Below, piece by piece: positions 8,218 to 16,676 of a stretch of 48,875 nucleotides of DNA. The translations under genes were made by a program, and so were the position numbers. The DNA is from Ilumatobacteraceae bacterium (lineage in GTDB: Bacteria; Actinomycetota; Acidimicrobiia; Acidimicrobiales; Ilumatobacteraceae), in assembly GCA_024643255.1 (NCBI GenBank), contig JAHENF010000025.1:1-48875 (forward strand), in the 5' to 3' direction. The stretch's first letter is position 1, and each line of letters starts with the position of its first letter. Under the pieces are notes generated by a model. The model saw only the letters and a program-made list of their open reading frames with translations, was not told the DNA's origin and did not search any database.

Positions 8218-8227
8218 TCGGGCGGTC

Positions 8228-9307
8228 ATGAAGGCACTCATTCTCGCCGGCGGAGCCGGTACGCGGCTGCGGCCGATCACCCACACCCGTGCCAAGCAAC
8301 TGGTACCGGTGGCCAACACGCCGATCCTGCACTACGGCATCCGGTCGATGGTCGCTGCCGGCATCACCGAACTCGGCGTGATCGTCGGCGACACCCGTGA
8401 CGAGGTGATGGCCGACCTCGGTGACGGATCGCAGTTCGGCGCCTCGATCACGTTCATCCCGCAGGACGAACCGCTCGGGCTCGCGCACTGTGTGCTGATC
8501 GCTCACGAATTCCTCGGTGACGACGACTTCGTGATGTATCTCGGTGACAACCTGCTCGAACAGGACCTCCAAGCGTTCGTCGATGCGTTCGTCACCGCCC
8601 GGCGCGGCGACACACCGCCGTCCGCGCAGATCCTGCTCAAGGAGGTCGCCGACCCCCAGCGGTTCGGCATCGCGACGCTCGACGACGAGGGGCACGTCGT
8701 GCATCTCGTCGAGAAGCCGGCGGATCCGCCGTCGAACCTGGCCCTGGTCGGCGTCTATCTCTTCGATCGCGAGATCCACGAAGCGGTGGCAGCGATCGAC
8801 CCGTCCGAACGCGGCGAATTGGAGATCACCGATGCCATCCAATGGCTGATCGACCATGGCCGCAGGGTGCGCACGGAGATCCTGACCGGGTGGTGGATCG
8901 ACACCGGCAAGCTCACCCCGTTGTTGGAGGCGAACCGCTTGATCCTCGAGACGCTGACCGCTCGAATCGACGGCAGCGTCGACGCGAACTCGTTCATCGA
9001 CGGCCGAGTCGTGATCGAGGCAGGCGCCGAGATCATCAACTCGACGATCCGCGGTCCGGTGGCCATCGGCCCGGGAACGAGGATCGTCGACAGCTTCATC
9101 GGACCGTTCAGCGCGATCGGCGCCGACTGCGAGGTCCGGCATTCCGAGATCGAACACTCGGTCGTGATGGAGCGCAGCAAGGTCCTCGACATCCCGAGGT
9201 TGGAGGACAGCCTCATCGGCAGCGACGCCGTCGTGTCGCGCACCAAACGCAAGCCTCGAGCCATTCGCCTGATGGTCGGCGACCACTGCCAGATCGACGT
9301 CGAATGA
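8228..9307 (+). CDS. rmlA: Glucose-1-phosphate thymidylyltransferase, long form
   Basis: Makes dTDP-glucose from glucose-1-phosphate and dTTP, the first step of dTDP-L-rhamnose synthesis. The N-terminal nucleotidyltransferase domain starts MKALILAGGAGTRLRP, followed by the usual KQLVPVANTP and the metal-site MYLGDN. At 359 residues it is the long type, with a C-terminal left-handed beta-helix of hexapeptide-like repeats (about residues 255-345), rather than the short RmlA of about 290 residues. It heads a tightly packed run with the next genes: its stop overlaps the following ATG by four bases. Confidence 0.92.
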   Translation: MKALILAGGAGTRLRPITHTRAKQLVPVANTPILHYGIRSMVAAGITELGVIVGDTRDEVMADLGDGSQFGASITFIPQDEPLGLAHCVLIAHEFLGDDDFVMYLGDNLLEQDLQAFVDAFVTARRGDTPPSAQILLKEVADPQRFGIATLDDEGHVVHLVEKPADPPSNLALVGVYLFDREIHEAVAAIDPSERGELEITDAIQWLIDHGRRVRTEILTGWWIDTGKLTPLLEANRLILETLTARIDGSVDANSFIDGRVVIEAGAEIINSTIRGPVAIGPGTRIVDSFIGPFSAIGADCEVRHSEIEHSVVMERSKVLDIPRLEDSLIGSDAVVSRTKRKPRAIRLMVGDHCQIDVE

Positions 9308-9870
9308 AGGTCATCGACTTCACGTCTCGACGTGGCGCGATCGACGGGTTGATGATCGTCACCATGAAGCAGGTCACCGACGAGCGCGGAACGGTGCGCG
9401 AGCTGTTCCGCCGGTCGGCCTTCGTCGATGCCGAATCGCCGTTCGATCGGATCGATCAGATCAATGTCACCATGACACATCTCGGGGGTGTGCGGGGCAT
9501 GCACGCCGAGCAGATGACCAAGCTCGTCGCGGTCACCCACGGGCGCGCCCATGGTGTCTACGTCGACGTTCGCGACGGCTCACCGACCTTCGGACTCGTC
9601 GACGAGGTCGAACTCGAGCCCGGCGTCCAGGTTCTCGTGCCGAGCGGGGTGGCCAACGGCTTCCAGGCGCTGGCTCCAGAGACGCAATACGCCTACTGCT
9701 TCGACCACGAGTGGGCGCCGGGCATGCCCGGTTCGGCGTTCACGCCGCTCGATCCGCTCGTCATCGACCGGTGGCCACTGCCGATCGACGCCGACGATGA
9801 GGCGCAGATCTCGGCCAAGGACCGTTCGGCCCCCACCTTCGCCCAACTCAGTCAGGGAGTGCAGTCATGA
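9304..9870 (+). CDS. dTDP-4-dehydrorhamnose 3,5-epimerase-like cupin
   Basis: Position inside the rmlA-rmlB-rmlD run and the fold place this 188-residue protein in the RmlC family, which epimerises dTDP-4-keto-6-deoxyglucose at C3 and C5. Family landmarks are GVRGMH (catalytic His-67), TKLVAVTHG, VYVDVRDGSPTFG, LVPSGVANGF and IDRWPL. Two features are unusual. The substrate loop after the catalytic His, normally HYQxPxxQxKLV, is about six residues shorter here (HAEQMTKLV). The AHGF motif reads ANGF, with Asn-118 in place of the second active-site His. It may be a diverged but working RmlC or a related cupin with another sugar nucleotide. It overlaps rmlA and rmlB by ATGA on both sides. Confidence 0.75.
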   Translation: MKVIDFTSRRGAIDGLMIVTMKQVTDERGTVRELFRRSAFVDAESPFDRIDQINVTMTHLGGVRGMHAEQMTKLVAVTHGRAHGVYVDVRDGSPTFGLVDEVELEPGVQVLVPSGVANGFQALAPETQYAYCFDHEWAPGMPGSAFTPLDPLVIDRWPLPIDADDEAQISAKDRSAPTFAQLSQGVQS

Positions 9871-10832
9871 GACTCTTCGTCACCGGGGCCGCCGGATTCA
9901 TCGGATCGAACTACGTGCGTCACGTCCTGGCCACGACCGATCATTCGATCACCATCTACGACGCGCTGACCTATGCCGGCAATCTCGAGAGCATTCGCGA
10001 CGTGCTCGACGACGGGCGCACCGAGTTCGTCCACGCCGACATCTGCGAGGCCGACGATGTCGCGCGTGCGATGGACGGTCATGACGCCGTCGTCCACTTC
10101 GCGGCCGAGAGTCACGTCGACCGTTCGATCGAGGACGGCTCGACGTTCGTGCGCACCAACTGCATGGGGACCAACGTGTTGTGCGATGTCGCCAACACGG
10201 TGGGGGTCGGCAGGTTCCTGCACATCTCGACCGACGAGGTCTACGGATCGGTGGAGGAGGGGTCGTCGGTGGAGACCGACGTGCTCGCTCCGCGTTCTCC
10301 GTACTCGGCGGCGAAGGCGGGCTCCGACCTGATCGCACTGTCGTACTTCTCGACCTATGGGCTCCCCGTCGTCGTGACGCGCTGTTCGAACAACTACGGG
10401 CCGTACCAGTTCCCCGAGAAGGTGATCCCGCTGTTCACCACCAACCTGCTCGACGGCAAGCAGGTACCGCTCTACGGCGACGGGCTGAACGTGCGCGACT
10501 GGATCCACGTCGAGGACCACAACATCGCCGCTCACCTGGTGCTGGAACAGGGAGTTGCCGGCGAGATCTACAACATCGGTGCCGGCAACGAGGTGACCAA
10601 CGTCGAACTCACGCACCGTCTGCTCGAGTTGACGGGTCGCGACGAGTCGTTCATCCGGCCGGTCGAGGACCGTCTCGGACACGATCGTCGATACTCCGTC
10701 GACATCGGCAAGATCAGCGGGCTCGGATGGTCGTTGTCGCGTTCGTTCGACGACTCGCTCGCCTCGACGGTCGAGTGGTACCGGACCAACCGTGACTGGT
10801 GGGAACCGTTGAAGCGCAAGGCCGGCCTCTGA
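9867..10832 (+). CDS. rmlB: dTDP-glucose 4,6-dehydratase
   Basis: Converts dTDP-glucose to dTDP-4-keto-6-deoxyglucose using bound NAD. The 321-residue extended SDR shows GAAGFIGSNYVRH (NAD-binding GxxGxxG), FAAESHVDRSI, the catalytic ISTDEVYG, the YSAAKAGSD motif with Tyr and Lys, CSNNYGPYQFPEKVIPL, and the family-typical RDWIHVEDH. All catalytic residues are present. The ATG overlaps the stop of the epimerase gene in ATGA; rmlD follows after 10 nt. Confidence 0.95.
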   Translation: MRLFVTGAAGFIGSNYVRHVLATTDHSITIYDALTYAGNLESIRDVLDDGRTEFVHADICEADDVARAMDGHDAVVHFAAESHVDRSIEDGSTFVRTNCMGTNVLCDVANTVGVGRFLHISTDEVYGSVEEGSSVETDVLAPRSPYSAAKAGSDLIALSYFSTYGLPVVVTRCSNNYGPYQFPEKVIPLFTTNLLDGKQVPLYGDGLNVRDWIHVEDHNIAAHLVLEQGVAGEIYNIGAGNEVTNVELTHRLLELTGRDESFIRPVEDRLGHDRRYSVDIGKISGLGWSLSRSFDDSLASTVEWYRTNRDWWEPLKRKAGL

Positions 10833-10842
10833 GAGGTCGCCG

Positions 10843-11691
10843 GTGAAGCTGCTCGTCACCGGTGCCGGGGGTCAACTCGGTGTCGACCTGGTCGCCCACG
10901 CGGTGTCGCTCGGCGATGACGTCGTCGGGCTCGACAAGGCGGCGCTCGACATCACCGATCCGGTGGCCGTGCGCGAGTTGCTCGTCGCCACACGCCCCGA
11001 CGCGGTGATCAACGCCGCGGCGTACACGGCGGTCGATGCGTGTGAAACCAACGAAGCGCTTGCATTCGCGGTGAACGCCGACGCCGTCGGCCATCTGTCT
11101 GCGGCGTGCGAGCTGGTCGACGCCCACTTCGTCCACGTCAGCACCGATTACGTGTTCGACGGCACGCTCGATCGTCCCTACCGCGAGGACGACGCGACCA
11201 ACCCGCAGTCCGTCTACGGCAAGTCGAAGCTGGCGGGGGAGCACGCGGCCGGTGATGCGGCGGCCGTCGTGCGCACGTCGTGGGTGTGCGGCGAGCACGG
11301 GAACAACATGGTCAAGTTGGTCCTGCGCCTCGCGGCCGACCCCGGTCAGGCGCTCGCGTTCGTCGACGATCAGCGCGGGCACCCGACGTTCGTTGCGGAC
11401 CTGGCACCTGCCCTGCGGCGGTTGGCCGCCGATCGGCGCATCGGAATCCATCACGTGACGAACCAGGGCGCGGTCAGCTGGTACGAGTTCGTCCGCGAGA
11501 TCCTCACCGTTGCCGGGCACGATCCCGGCCGGGTCGAGCCGATCGCGACCGCAGATCTCGACCCACCGCGCCCGGCGCCGCGCCCAGCGAACAGCGTGCT
11601 CGAGAACGCGGTCTGGCGTGCTGCGGGGTTGCCGATGCTCCGCGACTTCCGCGCCCCGCTCGCCGAGCTCGTCGCGCGTCTCGCACTCTGA
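10843..11691 (+). CDS. rmlD: dTDP-4-dehydrorhamnose reductase
   Basis: Last step to dTDP-L-rhamnose: NAD(P)H-dependent reduction of the 4-keto sugar. The 282 residues show TGAGGQLGVDLV for the nucleotide, NAAAYTAVDACE, VSTDYVFDG, the catalytic YGKSKLAGE (Tyr and Lys), RTSWVCGEHGNNMV and a C-terminal substrate domain. The start is GTG with a good Shine-Dalgarno GAGAGG (10831-10836) that overlaps the rmlB stop. This is one of the few genes here with a visible ribosome binding site, as expected for an internal operon gene. Its stop is only 2 bp from the stop of the convergent acetyltransferase gene. Confidence 0.94.
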   Translation: MKLLVTGAGGQLGVDLVAHAVSLGDDVVGLDKAALDITDPVAVRELLVATRPDAVINAAAYTAVDACETNEALAFAVNADAVGHLSAACELVDAHFVHVSTDYVFDGTLDRPYREDDATNPQSVYGKSKLAGEHAAGDAAAVVRTSWVCGEHGNNMVKLVLRLAADPGQALAFVDDQRGHPTFVADLAPALRRLAADRRIGIHHVTNQGAVSWYEFVREILTVAGHDPGRVEPIATADLDPPRPAPRPANSVLENAVWRAAGLPMLRDFRAPLAELVARLAL

Positions 11692-11693
11692 CG

Positions 11694-12335
11694 TCAGAGT
11701 TCCAGGAAGTCGCGGGCCCGTTCGACGCCGTGCAACGTGATGTCATCACGCCGAATCGTCGCCCAGTGGTTCCGATCCATCCTGAACTCCGACAGTTCGT
11801 CGGGCTGACCGCGTCTGAGGGCGCGCCGCTGTCCGACCTGTTGATAGCCGAGTGATCGCGTCACGCCGAGCGACGCCTCGTTGTCGTGCCAGGCCCCGGT
11901 GCGGGCGAACTCGGCTCCCAAGCCATCGAAGCCGAGGGTGAGCGCTGCGGTGCGCATCTCCCGTCCGAGGCCCTGCCCCTGGAACCCGATCCCCAGCCAC
12001 GACCCGGTCTCGAACTGCCGGAGTGCCGGGAAGTCTGTGGCGAACAGATCGGCGGCGCCGACGACCCGACCGTCGACGATCACTGCGTGCAGGAGACGCC
12101 ACGCGCCGGGCCGGCACTCCGCCCGACTCGACCAGTAGAACCGCATCGCCTCCCGTTCCATCTCGGGTGACGGCAGATCGGTCCACGAGATCGAGAAGGG
12201 CATCGTCGCCGGGTCGTGGACGCCGCCGGCGGCAACGGTCACGAGTTCGGCCGCCAGCTCGTCGTCGAGGTAGCGCAGCGTCAGTCGCGGGGTCCGCACC
12301 TCGAGATCGAACAGCGGCCAGTGGTCGTTCGCCAT
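11694..12335 (-). CDS. GNAT family N-acetyltransferase
   Basis: Transfers an acyl group from acyl-CoA to an amine; the acceptor is unknown. The 213-residue protein has the layout of the RimJ/RimL-like group: RTPRLTLRYL at the start, SWLGIGFQGQGLGREMRTAA (the acetyl-CoA pyrophosphate loop, Q/R-x-x-G-x-G/A type) in the middle, and the ARTGAWHDNEASLGVTRSLGY segment matching the family N-x-x-S-x-x-x-x-x-x-x-G-F/Y signature. It is convergent with rmlD with 2 bp between stops, so transcripts must overlap. It is divergent from the Mug-like gene. Confidence 0.85.
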   Translation of the reverse strand: MANDHWPLFDLEVRTPRLTLRYLDDELAAELVTVAAGGVHDPATMPFSISWTDLPSPEMEREAMRFYWSSRAECRPGAWRLLHAVIVDGRVVGAADLFATDFPALRQFETGSWLGIGFQGQGLGREMRTAALTLGFDGLGAEFARTGAWHDNEASLGVTRSLGYQQVGQRRALRRGQPDELSEFRMDRNHWATIRRDDITLHGVERARDFLEL

Positions 12336-12402
12336 CGGGCAAGTGTTCCCGGAGGATCACCGTCACTGCAATGAGATTTCGGCGACGTGCCAGGATCAGC
12401 GG

Positions 12403-12969
12403 ATGGGTTTCAGCCGCGCCGAACTCGAGTCGTTCGTCGGCGCGACCGTGCCGGATCTGGTCGGCCCCGGTCTCCGGTTGTTGTTCGTGGGGATCAATCC
12501 GGGACTGTGGACGGCGGCGACGCAGACGCACTTCGCGCATCCGGGGAATCGCTTCTATCCGGCACTGCTCGCCGCCGGCGTCATCGATCGACCGATCGAC
12601 CGCAGGAACGGGATGACCGACGCCGATCGTCGCCACCTGATCGAGCGAGGCATCGGCATCACGAACGTGGTCCATCGGGCGACCGCCAAGGCCTCGGAGC
12701 TCACGACGGTGGAGCTGCGCGAGGGCGGCGGTTTGCTCCGCGAGTTCGTCCGCGAGCATCAGCCGCTCGTGGTGGCGGTCGCCGGCATCACGGCGTACCG
12801 CGCGGCATTCGCCGTCGCGAAGGCGCAGATGGGCGAGCAGCCCGAACCGTTCGAGGGTGCGCGGCTGTTCGTCGTCCCCAACCCGAGCGGCCTGAATGCT
12901 CATGAAACGGTCGACACGCTCGCTGTCGCGTACCGGGCGCCCGCCGTGGCCGCGGGCATCGTCGCCTGA
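12403..12969 (+). CDS. mug: Mug-type G:T/U mismatch-specific DNA glycosylase
   Basis: Removes uracil (and thymine or ethenocytosine) mispaired with guanine, starting base excision repair. The 188 residues carry both family motifs: GINPGLW near residue 24, whose Asn activates the water, with the following FAHPGNRFYPALLAAG, and the C-terminal NPSGLNAH loop that wedges into DNA. The ATG at 12403 matches the family N-terminus and is 6 nt after CAGGAT, a weak -10-like hexamer. Downstream lies a large perfect palindrome. Confidence 0.88.
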   Translation: MGFSRAELESFVGATVPDLVGPGLRLLFVGINPGLWTAATQTHFAHPGNRFYPALLAAGVIDRPIDRRNGMTDADRRHLIERGIGITNVVHRATAKASELTTVELREGGGLLREFVREHQPLVVAVAGITAYRAAFAVAKAQMGEQPEPFEGARLFVVPNPSGLNAHETVDTLAVAYRAPAVAAGIVA

Positions 12970-12997
12970 ACCGCACGTCATCGCCCCCAATCGCGCG

Positions 12998-13046
12998 GAA
13001 ATTCGGAGTGATTGTTGCGCTCAGCGCAACAATCACTCCGAATTTC
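12998..13046. repeat. Perfect 23-bp inverted repeat with a 3-nt loop
   Basis: Arms 12998-13020 and 13024-13046 are fully complementary around TCA. The inner part reads TTGCGC-TCA-GCGCAA. The arms are AT-richer than the surroundings. The element starts 28 bp after the mug stop and could be the mug terminator, but it has no clear U-tract (only TTT inside the 3' arm). Its perfection and size are more than most terminators here show; a small mobile repeat is the other option. Confidence 0.85.
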
Positions 13047-13066
13047 GGGTTGGGTTCGGGTTGGGG
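13047..13066 (+). other. G-quadruplex-capable motif
   Basis: Four G-tracts of 3, 3, 3 and 4 separated by TT, TTC and TT, followed by more G-runs to 13077, lie directly after the palindrome and 28 bp before the next start codon. This satisfies the canonical G4 sequence rule on the plus (mRNA-like) strand. Confidence 0.5.
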
Positions 13067-13093
13067 AGGGGGCTGGGACGGCATCATGGACCG

Positions 13094-14200
13094 ATGTCGG
13101 ACAACGATGTGCACGATGACCCGGCGCCGATCCGCGTCGCGTACACGGTCGAACAGTGCTGGCACCCGTCGCCAGGAGGCACGGCGATCGCCGCACTGCG
13201 GATCGCTCGCGAACTGGTCGGACGCCCTGCCGACGTCGAGGTACACCAGGTGGCAGGACGTCACCCGAGGCCGCCCGCACCGGAATTCCGCCCGGTGGGC
13301 CAGGTCGCGATGCTGCCACTGGCGCGCCCCGCCCTGTACGAGACCTGGACCCGGCTCAACTGGCCGAAGGTCGAATCGGTGATCGGCGAGATCGACGTGG
13401 CTCACGCGACGGGGCTCGTTCCGTGCGCGACGTCGGCCCCGCTGGTGGTCACCGTGCACGATCTCGCGTTCGTCCACGACCCCGAGAAGTTCTCCCGCCA
13501 CGGGGTCCGCACGATGCGACGCTCGTTGGACGTGATCGGTCGCCGCGCGGATCGCGTGCTGTGCTCGAGCAACGCCACCATGCGTGACTGCGAGGTCGCC
13601 GGTCTCGACCCGGCGATGCTGCGACACGTGCCACTCGGCGTCGACATCGTCACCGTGACCGACGACGATGTCGAGCGTGTGCGTCGGCGATATCGGCTGC
13701 CGCCAGAATTCGTCCTGTTCGTCGGCACGCTCGAGCCACGCAAGAACCTCCGCCGGCTCGTCGAGGCGGTCGGGCGTTGCGGGGCGGGTCTTCCGCTGGT
13801 GGTCGCGGGAGCCGACGGCTGGGGTGATACCGGCCTCGAGGGCGCCGCGGACGCTCTCTTCGTCGGGTTCGTCCCCGATGCCGATCTCGCGCCCCTGTAC
13901 GCGGCCGCAACCGTGTTCGCCTATCCGAGTGAACGCGAGGGTTTCGGGCTGCCGGTCGCCGAGGCGATGGCGCAGGGAACTGCGGTCGTGACCAGCCGCG
14001 GCACGTCCACCGAGGAGGTCGCAGATGGCGCCGCTGTCCTCGTCGATCCCTTCGACGTCGACAGCATCGTGACCGGTCTCGTCGAGGCCCTCGATCGTCG
14101 CGTCGAGCTCGGTCAGCACGGGCGGCGACGCGCGAGCGCGCTGTCGTGGTCGGTCGCCGCCGAGCGAACGCTCGCGGTCTACCGTGAACTCGTCGCATGA
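13094..14200 (+). CDS. GT4 family glycosyltransferase
   Basis: A 368-residue GT-B glycosyltransferase. The N-terminal domain contains PSPGGTAIAALR and VVTVHDLAFVHDPEKF; the C-terminal nucleotide-sugar domain has FVGTLEPRKNLRRLVEA (EPRKN motif) and the E-x7-E motif in YPSEREGFGLPVAEAMAQGT. This is the pattern of mannosyl/rhamnosyl transferases that use GDP- or dTDP-sugars, but the sugar cannot be assigned. The ATG at 13094 is 6 nt after CATCAT, resembling the -10-like hexamers elsewhere. It starts a run of three glycosyltransferase genes joined by ATGA overlaps. Confidence 0.87.
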   Translation: MSDNDVHDDPAPIRVAYTVEQCWHPSPGGTAIAALRIARELVGRPADVEVHQVAGRHPRPPAPEFRPVGQVAMLPLARPALYETWTRLNWPKVESVIGEIDVAHATGLVPCATSAPLVVTVHDLAFVHDPEKFSRHGVRTMRRSLDVIGRRADRVLCSSNATMRDCEVAGLDPAMLRHVPLGVDIVTVTDDDVERVRRRYRLPPEFVLFVGTLEPRKNLRRLVEAVGRCGAGLPLVVAGADGWGDTGLEGAADALFVGFVPDADLAPLYAAATVFAYPSEREGFGLPVAEAMAQGTAVVTSRGTSTEEVADGAAVLVDPFDVDSIVTGLVEALDRRVELGQHGRRRASALSWSVAAERTLAVYRELVA

Positions 14201-15381
14201 TCGAATCAGCCCTCACCCCCACGCCCGAATCGGGATCCGACGTCGACGGGCGTCGACGGCTGTCACCCGTCGACGTCGCCGTCAACCTGCTGTGGTGCGT
14301 CCCGGGAGCGGTCGGGGGATCGGAGCAGTACCTGGTTCGCCAGCTGGTCGGCCTCGGGTCGCAGCCGGCCGAGTTCGTCCCGACGCTGTACTGCCTGCCG
14401 GCATTCATCGATGCGCATCCGGAGCTCGGCGAGTTGTACCCGATGGTCGCAGCCGGCATCACCGGCGACGAACGGCCCCGCCGCATCGTGGCAGAACACA
14501 CCTGGTTGCGCCGTCAGACCCGTGATGCCGAACTCGTGCATCACGGTGGGGGGACCGCCCCCGTGGGAGGCCGTCGTCCGATCCTGCTCACGATCCACGA
14601 TCTGCAGCACCTCACCCACCCGGGGTACCTCAGTGCATCGAAACTGCGGTACCTGTCGTGGGCGATTCCCCGCTCGGTGCGCCGGGCATCGGCCGTCGCC
14701 GTGCCGACCGACTATGTCCGCGGCACCGTGATCGACGCCTACGGCATCGATCCCGACCGCGTCGTTGTCGTCCCCCACGGGGTCGAGCCCGCGATCGGAG
14801 CTGATGCGCCGTCGTCGTTCGAGCTGCGACGTGACTACGGCCTCGGCGCCGGCCGCGTGCTCGTCTTTCCCGCGATCACCCACCCGCACAAGGGGCATCT
14901 GTTCCTGCTCGAGGTGATGGCGCGGTACTGGCACGACCCCGATCTGCGACTCGTCCTGCTCGGTGGGGCAGGTTCGAGCGAGGGCCAGGTGGCCGCGACG
15001 ATCGAGCGCCTCGGGCTCGGTCGTCGTGTCGTGCGACCGGGCCGGGTGAGCGATGCGCATCGTGACGGGCTCATCGCGCTGGCCGACGCGCTCGTGTTCC
15101 CGAGCGAGTACGAGGGATTCGGTGCCCCGGTCGTCGAAGCGATGGCGCTCGGCACGCCCGTGATCTGCTCCGACCAGGCGGCGTTGGCCGAGGTGGTCGG
15201 CGACGCCGGGATCGTGCTCCCGCGTGATGTCGAGGCGTGGTCGGATGCGCTCGACGTGCTCGATCGACGGTCTGGCGAGTTGCGCGCTGCCGGGCGGCGC
15301 CGCGCCGCGTCGTTCACGACACAACGCTCAGGCGCCGCGCTCGCCGGCGCCTACCGGACCGCGCTCGACGCCGACCGATGA
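14197..15381 (+). CDS. GT4 family glycosyltransferase
   Basis: A 394-residue GT-B glycosyltransferase in the same family as the gene before it. It begins with a donor/acceptor domain (WCVPGAVGGSEQYLVRQLVG), has TIHDLQHLTHPGYLS in the middle, VVPHGVEP at the domain junction, and the nucleotide-sugar domain with FPAITHPHKGH and the E-x7-E motif in FPSEYEGFGAPVVEAMALGT. The EPRKN-type motif is altered to ITHPHKGH. Start ATG overlaps the previous stop (ATGA), so translation is coupled. Part of the surface-polysaccharide assembly set; acceptor and donor unknown. Confidence 0.87.
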   Translation: MIESALTPTPESGSDVDGRRRLSPVDVAVNLLWCVPGAVGGSEQYLVRQLVGLGSQPAEFVPTLYCLPAFIDAHPELGELYPMVAAGITGDERPRRIVAEHTWLRRQTRDAELVHHGGGTAPVGGRRPILLTIHDLQHLTHPGYLSASKLRYLSWAIPRSVRRASAVAVPTDYVRGTVIDAYGIDPDRVVVVPHGVEPAIGADAPSSFELRRDYGLGAGRVLVFPAITHPHKGHLFLLEVMARYWHDPDLRLVLLGGAGSSEGQVAATIERLGLGRRVVRPGRVSDAHRDGLIALADALVFPSEYEGFGAPVVEAMALGTPVICSDQAALAEVVGDAGIVLPRDVEAWSDALDVLDRRSGELRAAGRRRAASFTTQRSGAALAGAYRTALDADR

Positions 15382-16664
15382 GCGGTCCGACCGGTGGGCG
15401 GCCGATCATCGTGCTGTGTCCCCACTTCGAGCCCGACACCGCGCCGACCGGCACCGTGATGACCAGGATCGTGGCCGAGCTGGTCGATCGGGGCCACGTC
15501 GTCCACGTCGTCACGTCGCTGCCGTGGTATCGGAACCACCGCATCGACCCGGGCTGGACAGGTCGGCTCGTCAGGCGCGAGGTGACCCCGTGGGGATCGA
15601 TCACCCGGGTCCACCCGTTCCCGGGCGATGACAAGTCCAATCTGGTCCGCCGTGCGATCGGATTCGTCGGCTACTCGATCGTCGCCGGTCTCCAGTGCGT
15701 CCGCGTCGGTGGGTGGGGCCGGCGTGCCGATGCAGTGATCGCGATGTCGCCACCACTGACGCTCGGTCTGAGCGGGTGGTTCGCCGCTGTGGTCCGACGC
15801 GCTCCCTTGATCTTCAACATCCAAGACGTGTTTCCCGACGCCGCGGTCGAGACCGGGGCGATCACGAACCGCCGGATCATCGCCGCGGCCTCGTGGCTCG
15901 AACGTGTCAGCTATCGGGCCGCTGACGCCGTCACCGTGCTGTCCGACGATCTCCGCGACAACGTGGTCGCAAAACTCCCGGCGGCTGCTGCACCGCGGGT
16001 CCACGTGATCCCGAACTTCGTCGACACCGAGGCGATCACCCCGCTCGACCGGCTCACCGATTACCGACGCGAGCTCGATCTCGGCGACGGCCCCGTGGTG
16101 CTCTACGCCGGCAACGTCGGGTTCTCGCAGTCGCTCGAGCTGGTGGTGGCCGCGGCGCGGGCGATGCCCGCTGTCACCTTCCTCGTCAACGGTGACGGCG
16201 CCGCGCGCGCCTCGCTGGAGGAGTCGGCTCGGGACCTCACGAACCTCCGGTTCGCCGGATACATCGAGCCCTCGCGGCTTGCCGAGTTGCTGGCCACCGG
16301 GGACGTCCACGTCGTGCCATTGCGCGCCGGGCTCGGGCGGGTGAGCGTGCCGTCGAAGACGTATTCGATCATGGCCGCCGGCCGACCCGTCGTCGCAGCG
16401 ATCGATGCCGACACCGCGGTCCCTCGCATTCTCGCCGCGTCCGGTGGCGGCGTTTCGGTCGCCCCGGACGACCCCGCGGCCTTCGTCGAAGCGGTGCGCA
16501 CGCTGGCCGAGGACCCCGCTCGCGGTCGCCGGTTGGGGGCCCTCGGGCGGGGGTGGGTCGTGCGCGAGGCGAGCCCGAGTGCCGTCGGCGACGCCTACCA
16601 CGACCTGGTGCTGGCACTGCGCCGCGAGGGGCCGCGACCCCTCAAGGCGCCGAGGCGCCGCTAG
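15378..16664 (+). CDS. GT4 glycosyltransferase, WbuB/WcaI-like
   Basis: A 428-residue glycosyltransferase resembling the WbuB/WcaI group, which includes fucosyl- and N-acetylfucosaminyl transferases. Seen: CPHFEPDTAPTGTV near the start (the PDxxPxG donor loop), TSLPWYRNHR, a hydrophobic stretch around residues 95-145, FNIQDVFPDAAVETGAI, VIPNFVDTE, LYAGNVGFSQSLELVV, and PSKTYSIMAAGRPVVA at the C-terminal sugar-nucleotide site. The presence of gmd nearby makes a 6-deoxyhexose donor plausible but unproven. ATGA overlap with the previous gene. Its TAG stop forms the first three bases of the TAGCCT hexamer that precedes the next gene. Confidence 0.85.
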   Translation: MSGPTGGRPIIVLCPHFEPDTAPTGTVMTRIVAELVDRGHVVHVVTSLPWYRNHRIDPGWTGRLVRREVTPWGSITRVHPFPGDDKSNLVRRAIGFVGYSIVAGLQCVRVGGWGRRADAVIAMSPPLTLGLSGWFAAVVRRAPLIFNIQDVFPDAAVETGAITNRRIIAAASWLERVSYRAADAVTVLSDDLRDNVVAKLPAAAAPRVHVIPNFVDTEAITPLDRLTDYRRELDLGDGPVVLYAGNVGFSQSLELVVAAARAMPAVTFLVNGDGAARASLEESARDLTNLRFAGYIEPSRLAELLATGDVHVVPLRAGLGRVSVPSKTYSIMAAGRPVVAAIDADTAVPRILAASGGGVSVAPDDPAAFVEAVRTLAEDPARGRRLGALGRGWVVREASPSAVGDAYHDLVLALRREGPRPLKAPRRR

Positions 16665-16667
16665 CCT
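16662..16667 (+). promoter_or_regulatory. Putative -10 hexamer overlapping a stop codon
   Basis: TAGCCT: its TAG is the stop codon of the upstream glycosyltransferase. It ends 9 nt before the GTG of the next gene, giving a likely leaderless transcript. Confidence 0.5.
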
Positions 16668-16676
16668 CTCGTCCTC

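Noticed and set aside
8228-11691. An antibiotic or secondary-metabolite gene cluster from the sugar genes
   Set aside because: There are no polyketide, peptide synthetase or other scaffold genes; the LCP protein, flippase and glycosyltransferases fit cell-surface glycan synthesis.
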